This document shows positions 1 to 5,440 of a stretch of DNA of 6,408 nt, in pieces. Position numbers and translations under genes: made by a program. Position 1 is the stretch's first letter. Each line of letters opens with the position of its first letter. Source of the DNA: a bacterium (lineage in GTDB: Bacteria > UBA9089 > JASEGY01). Under the pieces are notes generated by a model. The model worked only from the letters and a program-made list of their open reading frames with translations. It was not told where the DNA came from and searched no databases. Where the stretch lies: NCBI GenBank assembly GCA_030019105.1, contig JASEGY010000215.1, positions 1-6,408 on the forward strand, given 5' to 3'.

Positions 1-54
1 CCTGGCGGGCCGAGCCGGCCTGGCGGGCCGAGCCGGCCTGGCGGGCCGAGCCGG
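1..54. repeat. 18-bp GC-rich tandem repeat, three exact copies
   Basis: The unit cctggcgggccgagccgg occurs three times head to tail, and a fourth partial, diverged copy begins at 55 (cttggcag). The array starts at the window edge, so its true length is unknown. It is much richer in G+C than the rest of the window. Because 18 is a multiple of three, it is open in the frame of the lipoprotein gene that follows and would read as a repeated Trp-Arg-Ala-Glu-Pro-Ala. I see no reason to think it is translated, since the GTG at 66 gives a better signal peptide. Confidence 0.9.
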
Positions 55-65
55 CTTGGCAGCGG

Positions 66-425
66 GTGCCCCGAACCCGAAACTATTTTTGGCTGGTGGT
101 TGTGGTTCTATTAATCACCGGCTGTGCGAGCGGATGGCGGGGAATAAAGGAAAGTTATGTAATAGAAAACAATTACGGAGTCAAATGCATTCAACTGGGC
201 CTTTGGAATGATGCCCTGATATGGCTGGAGAAAGCCAGAGATAAAGAACCAAAAAGAGCGTCTATCTACAATAACCTTGGTGTAGTTTATGAATATTTGG
301 GGAGAATGGAAGAGGCCAAAGCAGCTTACGAAAAGGCAGTTGCGTTGAGTGGAGATAAAAAGGTATATGTCGAAAATCTCAATGCCTTTACAGGAGAGAG
401 TAAGTCAGTAGTCAGTAGTCAGTAG
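66..425 (+). CDS. Small TPR-repeat lipoprotein
   Basis: This encodes 119 residues from a GTG start. Residues 1-20 are a lipoprotein signal: a basic n-region (PRTR), a hydrophobic core (WLVVVVLLI) and the lipobox ITGC with Cys20 as the lipidation site. The mature protein should be anchored in a membrane facing the periplasm. Residues about 33-64 and 66-99 resemble two tetratricopeptide repeats (NNYGVKCIQLGLWNDALIWL, then NNLGVVYEYLGRMEEAKAAY). TPR lipoproteins usually act as scaffolds for envelope complexes; the partner is not visible here. No good Shine-Dalgarno precedes the start, and the frame stays open to the window edge through the 18-bp repeat, so the start is not certain. The last residues (KSVVSSQ) and the stop codon come from the 7-bp minisatellite at 403-458, so the native C-terminus has probably been replaced. 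Confidence 0.72.
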   Translation: MPRTRNYFWLVVVVLLITGCASGWRGIKESYVIENNYGVKCIQLGLWNDALIWLEKARDKEPKRASIYNNLGVVYEYLGRMEEAKAAYEKAVALSGDKKVYVENLNAFTGESKSVVSSQ

Positions 426-458
426 TCAGTAGTCAGTAGTCAGTAGTCAGTAGTCAGT
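403..458. repeat. 7-bp minisatellite (agtcagt), eight exact copies
   Basis: Eight perfect head-to-tail copies of agtcagt run from 403 to 458. The first copies overlap the 3' end of the TPR lipoprotein gene and supply its TAG stop at 423-425. Copies after the third are non-coding. Perfect identity suggests a young or slippage-maintained array. There are no spacers, so it is not CRISPR. Confidence 0.95.
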
Positions 459-464
459 ATTACC

Positions 465-540
465 GGCTAAAGGGCTTGGCCCGGAGGAGTTCGGGGCTTA
501 TTCCCTGACCCGCAGAATGGTTTTTACTCTCCTGCCTTAT
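465..540 (+). pseudogene. Internal fragment of a polysaccharide flippase gene
   Basis: These 76 bases match 2361-2436 with five mismatches by my count (at 489, 503, 514, 516 and 539). Read in frame they give AKGLGPEEFGAYSLTRRM and onward to FTLLPY, which is the conserved segment after the first membrane helix of Wzx/MATE-type oligosaccharide flippases. The fragment has no start codon. It is bounded on the left by the 7-bp minisatellite and on the right by the leader of the MNT gene, and it cannot encode a working protein. Three of the five differences from the other copy are silent (a Glu and two Arg codon changes), giving only Ser/Cys and Tyr/Phe substitutions. That suggests the two pieces come from two flippase paralogues that diverged while still under selection. 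Confidence 0.82.
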
Positions 541-559
541 CAAAAGAGGTAATCTATCT

Positions 560-844
560 ATGCGATTGAAAGAAAAAGAGAAACAAGTTATCATTCAGGC
601 TGTCAAATCCATAGATCCCAAAGCCCGGCTTTATCTCTTTGGATCACGAGTCGATGACAGCCGTAAGGGAGGGGATATAGACCTTTTGGTCTTCTCCGAT
701 AAAATGACATATGGGGACAAACTAAAAGTCAAGAAAAGTATTTTTACCGCCCTTGAGGATCAAAAAATTGATCTTTTTGTGAGTAAGGATGCAGACAAGC
801 CGTTTGTCAACATGGCATTGGAACAAGGAGTTCGACTGGCATGA
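560..844 (+). CDS. MNT-type nucleotidyltransferase, antitoxin of a HEPN/MNT module
   Basis: This encodes 94 residues, the usual size of a minimal nucleotidyltransferase (MNT). The signature is visible: Gly28-Ser29-Arg30, then Gly37-Gly38-Asp39-Ile40-Asp41, with a third acidic residue at Asp71 (KIDLF). This is the GSx(n)DxD active site of the DNA polymerase beta superfamily. In HEPN/MNT toxin-antitoxin pairs such proteins neutralise the HEPN RNase, in characterised cases by transferring AMP onto a Tyr of the toxin. A Shine-Dalgarno (agagg, 545-549) precedes the ATG by 10 bases. The stop overlaps the next start (ATGA at 841-844), the normal coupling to a HEPN gene, but that partner is truncated. 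The protein is therefore probably an orphan antitoxin, intact in its motifs. Confidence 0.85.
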   Translation: MRLKEKEKQVIIQAVKSIDPKARLYLFGSRVDDSRKGGDIDLLVFSDKMTYGDKLKVKKSIFTALEDQKIDLFVSKDADKPFVNMALEQGVRLA

Positions 845-990
845 TAAATATGGAGGATAATCTCAAACAGGAATTACGCGATTTGGAAAAGGCCAGGGAT
901 GTTCTGCACTATTCATACGAGAAATGCCAGGCGATAAAATTGATGGATGGCCTTTCTAGAGATGAGCGGAAAAGAACCAATTCTTATTAA
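841..990 (+). pseudogene. 5' remnant of the HEPN toxin gene paired with the upstream MNT
   Basis: The ATG at 841 overlaps the MNT stop and opens a 49-codon frame. The N-terminal part (LKQELRDLEKARDVLHYSYE, then KCQAIKL) looks like the first helix of the nucleotidyltransferase-associated HEPN proteins that normally follow this kind of MNT gene; I recall this family from sequence resemblance, not from a search. Full-length partners are about three times longer and carry the catalytic R-x4-6-H motif in the C-terminal half, which is absent here. After about codon 36-42 the DNA is better explained by the frame of the YefM-like gene, and the HEPN frame then ends at a TAA at 988-990. I call it a truncated, inactive toxin gene. 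Confidence 0.68.
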
Positions 991-1165
991 TTCGAGAGGT
1001 CGGAGGTTTGTAGTTCTAAAGGAGAAAGATTATCGTGGCTGGCGTGAGACAGCTTACTTGCTTTCTTCTTCAAAGAACTCTAAACTTCTCCAGGAAGCCC
1101 TGGCTGAACCACTTGAAAAATGTAGAGATCTAAAGGATGTCCTTGGAAAAAGAATCTGGAGGTGA
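947..1165 (+). pseudogene. Phd/YefM-like antitoxin gene lacking its N-terminal part
   Basis: The frame encodes 72 residues. Its middle (GKEPILINSRGRRFVVLKEK, then DYRGWRETAYLLSS) matches the second half of Phd/YefM antitoxins, where a GxEPVLIxxRGRPxAVL strand pair is followed by a helix with LLS. The segment LLQEALAEPLEKCRDLKDVL resembles the toxin-neutralising tail. The N-terminal DNA-binding part of the family (about 20-30 residues of the 80-90) is missing and is replaced by DNA from the HEPN gene. The first in-frame ATG (947) has no Shine-Dalgarno. The 3' end is intact, and its stop overlaps the Shine-Dalgarno of the next gene, which suggests the old operon continued downstream. If translated at all, it should not bind DNA normally. 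No RelE/YoeB-type toxin gene follows. Confidence 0.66.
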
Positions 1166-1168
1166 ATT

Positions 1169-1384
1169 ATGAAAAAGGAAGAGATGATAAGAAAGTATGA
1201 AGATGAATGGATACTAATCGAATGTAAAGAGGTAGATGAAAATTTTGAAGTGGTTGAGGGAGAAGTTCTTTATTATTCTAAAGATAAGAACGAAATATAT
1301 GAGAAGCTATTAGAGTTAAGACCAAAAAACTGTGCTATCGAATATACAGGGAAAGTTCCTGAAGATTTAGCGGTGATGTTATGA
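1169..1384 (+). CDS. Small hypothetical protein, probably a conserved family
   Basis: This encodes 71 residues, rich in Glu, Lys and Tyr, with no signal peptide or membrane segment. The ATG has a strong Shine-Dalgarno (ggagg, 1158-1162, spacing 6) that overlaps the stop of the YefM-like frame. The motif order is DEWILIECKEVDENFEVVEG, then a second strand-like part, then a C-terminus CAIEYTGKVPEDLAVML. I recall similar small proteins in environmental genomes next to retroviral-type aspartic protease genes, but I know no function and offer none. Its stop overlaps the following ATG (ATGA at 1381-1384), so it was translationally coupled to whatever gene began there. It looks whole in length. Confidence 0.7.
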   Translation: MKKEEMIRKYEDEWILIECKEVDENFEVVEGEVLYYSKDKNEIYEKLLELRPKNCAIEYTGKVPEDLAVML

Positions 1385-1526
1385 GGAAGATATATAAGGC
1401 GGGAAAGTTTGGGTCTCTTCTGGTAGTTAGAGGTTGTCTTGATAGTGATGTAGCAGAGCTTTATGGAGTTGAAACAAGGGATATAAACAAAGCAGTCAAA
1501 AATAATCCCGATAAGTTTCCGAATGG

Positions 1527-1757
1527 GTAACTACTCAGCCTCTTTATTAACCACGAATTATCACGAATTATCACGAATTCTTATAGCACACTGATGACAC
1601 GGATTCGACGGATTTCCACTGATTTTTATTATCCGTGTGTATCCGTCTCATCCGTACAATCCGTGTTCTATTTGACTCATCGGCTAAATTGGTGGATTGC
1701 TGCTTTTATTCGTGTGTATTCGTGTCAATTTGTGTTAATTCGTGGCTGAGTAGATAC
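1527..1757. mobile_element. 231-bp MITE-like element with terminal inverted repeats and 8-bp target duplication
   Basis: The ends are gtaactactcagcc (1527-1540) and ggctgagtagatac (1744-1757), inverted repeats agreeing at 13 of 14 positions. The element is flanked by a perfect direct repeat ccgaatgg (1519-1526 and 1758-1765), a target-site duplication; removing the element and one copy restores ORF6N coding sequence across the junction (FPNG-YIFEL). Inside lie a second pair of imperfect inverted arms (ccacgaattatcacgaatta near 1551 versus the ttcgtg...ttaattcgtgg stretch ending near 1744) and a central set of cacggat/atccgtgt words that can fold back. There is no coding capacity, so it would depend on a transposase in trans. 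The left 17 bases recur at 6323-6339. Confidence 0.88.
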
Positions 1758-1805
1758 CCGAATGGCTATATTTTCGAACTAACTCAATAAAGCAGAGTTT
1801 GAAGA

Positions 1806-1832
1806 TTTGCGGTGGAAAATTTCCACCGCAAA
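1806..1832. repeat. 27-bp near-perfect palindrome inside the ORF6N remnant
   Basis: Thirteen bases on each side (left arm tttgcggtggaaa) are exact reverse complements around a single central A at 1819. It lies in what was coding sequence for DLRWKISTAKF, so the palindrome arises within codons and not between genes. A four-T run follows at 1834-1837 after an A-run, which is too weak to call a terminator. Confidence 0.8.
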
Positions 1833-2250
1833 ATTTTCTAAGACAAGGGTTTTGCCCAAAGTATTTACCGAAAAAGGTTTGTATATGTTAGCGACGATAC
1901 TTAAAAGCCCGCAAGCGACACAAACAACAATAGCCATTATTGAGACTTTTGCAAAAATTAGAAACCTTTCACGAAATATCAAAGCGCTATCAATCGCACA
2001 GGACGACAGCCAAAAACAAAACTTGCTTCAAGAAAGCGGAGAAATCATTGCCGAAATATTTGATGATAATCTGGTATCCAATGAAAGTGAAACAACTATC
2101 GAGCTGAATTTTGCTGTGTTGAAGTTCAAACACACCATCAAAAAAACGACAAAAAATGAAAAAGAGTAGCCTGTCCCCTTTTTCAAGAGCAACGAAATGT
2201 GTTTGGAGATAGGAGGGCAAGTAGGAAGATTGTGGAGAAGATAGCCCCAA

Positions 2251-2484
2251 ATGCTAAGGTTTCCAGCAAATAGAATAAGTTCCTTTCTGCGGGATGTGGT
2301 CATGACCACTTTAACCTCAATGATCACCATCCTGTCAATAATTATAGTTACTCGCCTGCTGGCTAAAGGGCTTGGCCCGGAGGAATTCGGGGCTTATTGC
2401 CTGACCCGCCGGATGGTTTTTACTCTCCTGCCTTTTGCTACCCTTACCATGGGGGTAGCCTTAGCCAGGTATATTGGTCTCTAA
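2251..2484 (+). pseudogene. 5' end of a polysaccharide flippase gene (Wzx/MATE-like), truncated
   Basis: The frame encodes 77 residues: an amphipathic start (MLRFPANRISSFLRDV), a first membrane helix (about 17-37, VMTTLTSMITILSIIIVTRL), the conserved LAKGLGPEEFGAYCLTRRM and the beginning of a second helix (TLLPFATLTMGVALARYI). This is the typical beginning of a lipid-linked oligosaccharide flippase, a protein of about 400-500 residues with 12-14 helices that moves polysaccharide repeat units across the inner membrane. The frame ends after GL at TAA (2482-2484), and the Rpn leader follows with no further flippase sequence. Only a weak ribosome site precedes the ATG. The fragment cannot transport anything and marks an older surface-polysaccharide locus. 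Confidence 0.82.
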
Positions 2485-2508
2485 AGGAGATATAAAAAAG
2501 GAGCTGAA

Positions 2509-3447
2509 ATGAAAAGATTAGTAAGATTTGATTGGGCGGTAAAGAAGCTGTTAAGGAGCAAGGCCAATTTTGATGTGTTGGAGGGGTTCTTAAGTGAGCT
2601 GCTTAAAGAAGATATAAAGATAAGGAATATACTGGAGAGTGAAGGCAATAAGGAAACAGCAGATGATAAGTTTAACAGGGTCGATTTGCTGGTAGAAAAC
2701 AGCAAGGGAGAAATAATAATAATAGAAGTTCAGGTGGAAGATCAACTGGATTATATCCAACGGTTAATATATGGGACAGCGAAAGTAATAACAGAATATA
2801 TAAAACAATCTGTGTCATACAGTGAAATCAAAAAAGTAATATCAATAAGCGTACTATATTTTGATTTAGGGCAGGGAGAGGATTATATCTATCATGGCAC
2901 AACAAAGTTAATCGGTATTCATAGTCATGAAGAGCTGAAGTTAAGTAAAAAACAACAAGAAGAATTTCAAAAAGGCCAGGTATATGAACTCTTCCCGGAA
3001 TATTATTTAATAAAAGTAAATCAATTTAATGATTTAGCCCGGGATACGCTGGATGAATGGGTATATTTTTTAAAGAATGAGATTATAGAGGATAGTTTTA
3101 CAGCGAAAGGGCTGAACGCGGCCAAGAAGAAGCTGGATGTAATGAAGCTGCCTAAAGAAGAACAGTTATCATATAAACGTTATTTGGAGTCATTACATGA
3201 TAGAGCCAGCTTTTATGAATCTACCTATATACAAGGGGAGAAAAAAGGCCGGAAAGAAGGTGTGAAAGAAGGAGAGAAAAAAGGCAGGGAAAAAGGCAGG
3301 AAAGAAGGCAGGAAAGAAGGCAGGAAAGAAGGCAGGAAAGAAGGCAGGAAAGAAGGCAGGGAAGAAGGACTTCAGGAAGCATTAAAGAAAATGATAGCCA
3401 GTGGAATCCCGGAAGATGAGGCTGGGAGGATATTGGGAGGTTTGTAA
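2509..3447 (+). CDS. Rpn-family PD-(D/E)XK nuclease / putative transposase (PF12784-like)
   Basis: This encodes 312 residues, full length for the family. The start has a strong Shine-Dalgarno (aaggag, 2498-2503, spacing 5). The N-terminus FDWAVKKLLR resembles the FDxAFKxLL opening of Rpn proteins. The nuclease core shows Asp59 (RVDLLVEN) and Glu73-x-Gln75 (IIIIEVQVE), matching the D...ExQ variant of the PD-(D/E)XK fold. Rpn proteins are DNA endonucleases that promote RecA-independent recombination, and some act in phage defence. A helical middle part is followed by a Lys/Arg/Glu/Gly-rich run (about 243-290) of GRKE units, and the C-terminus ends with EALKKMIASGIPEDEAGRIL, the usual tail of these proteins. 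It sits between a flippase fragment and wecB, 17 bases before the wecB ATG, so the two were probably co-transcribed. It appears intact. Confidence 0.88.
   Translation: MKRLVRFDWAVKKLLRSKANFDVLEGFLSELLKEDIKIRNILESEGNKETADDKFNRVDLLVENSKGEIIIIEVQVEDQLDYIQRLIYGTAKVITEYIKQSVSYSEIKKVISISVLYFDLGQGEDYIYHGTTKLIGIHSHEELKLSKKQQEEFQKGQVYELFPEYYLIKVNQFNDLARDTLDEWVYFLKNEIIEDSFTAKGLNAAKKKLDVMKLPKEEQLSYKRYLESLHDRASFYESTYIQGEKKGRKEGVKEGEKKGREKGRKEGRKEGRKEGRKEGRKEGREEGLQEALKKMIASGIPEDEAGRILGGL
3247..3366. repeat. 12-bp tandem repeat encoding GRKE units, ten copies
   Basis: Ten 12-base units run in the Rpn reading frame (residues 247-286). Five consecutive units, 3295-3354, are exact copies of ggcaggaaagaa; the flanking units differ by a few bases (ggccggaaagaa, ggtgtgaaagaa, ggagagaaaaaa, ggcagggaaaaa before; ggcagggaagaa after). 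Divergence toward the edges with identity in the middle is what replication slippage produces. Because the unit is 12 bases, changes in copy number keep the frame and alter only the length of the charged linker. Confidence 0.93.
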
Positions 3448-3453
3448 ACGACT

Positions 3454-3458
3454 GGAGG
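3454..3458 (+). promoter_or_regulatory. Shine-Dalgarno of the original wecB start
   Basis: The ggagg lies 6 bases before the ATG at 3465. It favours 3465 over the ATG at 3513, which is in the same frame and begins directly with the conserved MKIISIVGARPQFI but has only a distant gga motif. The original protein probably carried 16 extra N-terminal residues. Confidence 0.6.
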
Positions 3459-3554
3459 ATAAACATGGTTACTTTCAGTCCGGCTCAAACCCCTTTGGAA
3501 GTTTTACAATCGATGAAAATTATATCCATAGTTGGGGCTCGCCCGCAATTTATC

Positions 3555-3779
<225 letters not shown>

Positions 3780-4818
3780 GCAATTTATCAAATGCGCTCC
3801 GGTGTCACGAGAGCTTCGAAAGATGACAACAGAAGTGCTTGTCCACACTGGTCAGCATTACGATGACAATATGAGCAAGGTATTTTTTTACGACCTTGAG
3901 ATTCCGGAGCCGGACTACAACCTTGGAGTGGGTTCCGGTTACCATGGCGAGCAAACCGGGGAAATGCTTAAGGGAATAGAAGATGTCTTACTGAAGGAGC
4001 AGCCGGATTATGTCCTGGTCTACGGTGATACCAACTCTACACTGGCTGGCGCCCTGACGGCAGCAAAGCTGCATATCCCGGTAGCTCATGTTGAAGCAGG
4101 CCTTCGTAGTTTTAATCGGCGGATGCCAGAAGAGATTAACCGTGTTTTAACCGATCACATCTCAACCTTACTTTTCTGTCCTACTAAGACAGCAGTTAAA
4201 AACCTGGCACAGGAAGGAATTACCAATGGTGTACATCTATCAGGCGACGTGATGTACGATGCCCTCTTGTATAACATCCAAATCGCTGAGAGGAAATCAA
4301 CGATCATCAAACAATTAAAGTTACGTCCCAAAGAGTATCTCCTGACCACACTGCATCGAGCCGAAAATACTGATCGGATCGAGAACCTCAACAACATTCT
4401 GACCGCGTTCGTCGATTTATCTGAGGCGGGCCAGACAGTGGTGTTTCCTGTTCATCCTCGAACGCGGAAGCAACTTGATGCATTAGATAGGAAGGCTCAC
4501 TCCAACCTGCTGATGATCGATCCAGTTTCCTATCTTGACATGCTCGTGTTGGAGAAAAATGCAAAAGTGATTCTCACCGATTCGGGAGGTGTGCAGAAAG
4601 AGGCTTATTGGTTTCAGGTACCGTGTGTTACATTGCGTGATGAGACTGAGTGGGTAGAGACAGTGGAGAGCGGGTGGAATATTTTGGTAGGGGCAGATAA
4701 GAAAAAGATTGTTGAGATTGCCTTAAGCTCGACCTCACCTGCAACTTATTCCAACTACTATGGAGACGGGGCAACAGCAAAGAGAATAACAGAACTGCTC
4801 CAGGCAAGATTTTGGTAA

Positions 4819-4824
4819 AGGAGG
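4819..4824 (+). promoter_or_regulatory. Strong Shine-Dalgarno without an intact gene
   Basis: aggagg immediately follows the wecB stop and stands 3 and 6 bases before two adjacent ATGs (4828 and 4831). The frame they open closes after a few codons at TAA (4849-4851). This is the start signal of a gene that once followed wecB in the same operon. Confidence 0.55.
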
Positions 4825-4830
4825 CACATG

Positions 4831-5032
4831 ATGAATCACCAGGGGCATTAATCTTGGATATGCCTTTATGGAAAAGGCAGACCAACAATTAAGTATTAGT
4901 TCTCCTTCCGGCTGGATAAAGATAGCTATTCCGACGACTGTTACTGAGTATCAGTTATATGCAAGATTCGGTCAGACATTAGGTTTGGGTGAAGCATCTG
5001 ATCAAGGCCGTGTCCTCAATTATGGTTGTTGA
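4831..5032 (+). pseudogene. Possible remnant of the gene once downstream of wecB
   Basis: From the ATG at 4831 the reading is MNHQGH-stop. One frame over, an open stretch continues from 4847 to TGA at 5030-5032 (INLGYAFMEKADQQLSISSP, then SGWIKIAIPTTVTEYQLYAR, then FGQTLGLGEASDQGRVLNYG). A single-base shift in or next to the gggg run at 4842-4845 would join the two into about 66 codons. I do not recognise the product, and the stretch may be only a fragment or chance. Nothing else was seen between wecB and the next gene. Confidence 0.3.
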
Positions 5033-5058
5033 GCATCTGTGGATTAAGCGCATAGGAT

Positions 5059-5066
5059 AAAGGTGG
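5059..5066 (+). promoter_or_regulatory. Shine-Dalgarno supporting the ATG start at 5072
   Basis: aaaggtgg ends 5 bases before the ATG at 5072. An in-frame GTG at 5063 overlaps this motif and would leave no suitable upstream site, so I place the start of the second MNT gene at 5072. Confidence 0.6.
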
Positions 5067-5071
5067 TTAAG

Positions 5072-5440
5072 ATGGGCAATTATGATCCTTTTAAATTCTT
5101 AAGATTCCAAAAAAAAGAAAGATATGCCAGGGCACATCTTATAGTAAAAAAATTATTAAGAATTTTGGTGGATAAATACCAGGTAAAAAAGGTTGTCCTG
5201 ATTGGTTCTTGTTTAGAAGATGATAGATTTCACTCACACTCAGACATTGACCTTTGTACAGAAGGCCTTTCTGGTACTCAGTATTTTCAGGCTGTTGGCG
5301 AGTTGTTAATAGAATCTGAAGAATTTGATGTAGATTTGATCCCGATAGAGGATTCAAATGAGAGAATGAAAGAGTATATTAAGAAAGGAAAAGTTCTTTA
5401 TGAAAGAAGACAAGGTGTTAATAGAGAGGATTGTGTCTGA
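5072..5440 (+). CDS. MNT-type nucleotidyltransferase, antitoxin of a second HEPN/MNT pair
   Basis: This encodes 122 residues from the preferred ATG. The nucleotidyltransferase signature is Gly45-Ser46 (VVLIGSCLEDD) followed by Asp58-Ile59-Asp60 (HSHSDIDL), and the likely third acidic residue is Asp88 in FDVDLIPI. It differs from the MNT at 560 in having a basic N-terminal extension (about 35 residues, YDPFKFLRFQKKERYARAHL) and a Cys after GS where the first has Arg, so it belongs to another subgroup. Its 3' end overlaps the following HEPN gene by 41 bases, which indicates tight translational coupling. It should act in the cytoplasm as the antitoxin of that partner, probably by modifying it or occupying its active site. 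Confidence 0.82.
   Translation: MGNYDPFKFLRFQKKERYARAHLIVKKLLRILVDKYQVKKVVLIGSCLEDDRFHSHSDIDLCTEGLSGTQYFQAVGELLIESEEFDVDLIPIEDSNERMKEYIKKGKVLYERRQGVNREDCV

Larger units (their letters stand above)
1381..2169 (+). pseudogene. ORF6N-domain (KilA-N-like) gene, broken by an element and a frameshift
   Basis: The 5' part (1381-1530, 49 codons) contains LDSDVAELYGVET and NKAVKNNPDKFPNG, the hallmark of the ORF6N domain, a DNA-binding domain common in phage and mobile-element proteins. At codon 49 a 231-bp element (1527-1757) is inserted and adds an immediate TAA. Beyond it the frame resumes at 1758 with GYIFELT and meets TAA; one base out of frame the homology continues from about 1781 (NKAEFEDLRWKISTAKFSKT, then VFTEKGLYMLATILKS, then a polar helical tail) to the stop at 2167-2169. 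Besides the insertion there is thus a +1 shift near 1779-1783. The first ~18 residues (MRKIYKAGKFGSLLVVRG) fit ORF6N poorly and may belong to another gene that began at this coupled start. The gene should be non-functional. Confidence 0.8.

Noticed and set aside
403..458. CRISPR array
   Set aside because: The 7-bp units are directly contiguous with no spacers, and no cas-like gene is present.
1549..1580. Tandem cacgaatt repeat as a separate array
   Set aside because: It is part of the internal inverted arm of the 231-bp element and not an independent repeat.
1806..1840. Rho-independent terminator at the palindrome
   Set aside because: The stem is followed by A-rich sequence and only four Ts, and it lies in former coding sequence.
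1807..2169. Independent 120-residue gene starting at TTG 1807
   Set aside because: Homology to ORF6N proteins continues upstream of this codon, and no ribosome site exists; it is the 3' part of the broken gene.
1990..2330. Overlapping minus-strand ORFs opposite the ORF6N tail and flippase start
   Set aside because: The plus strand has clear family homology here; the reverse frames give no recognisable domain.
3221..3466. Minus-strand ORF of repeated Leu-Ser-Cys residues
   Set aside because: It is the complement of the 12-bp GRKE repeat and the Rpn 3' end; low-complexity shadow with no independent start signal.
5063..5071. GTG start at 5063 for the second MNT gene
   Set aside because: The GTG overlaps the Shine-Dalgarno that serves the ATG at 5072.
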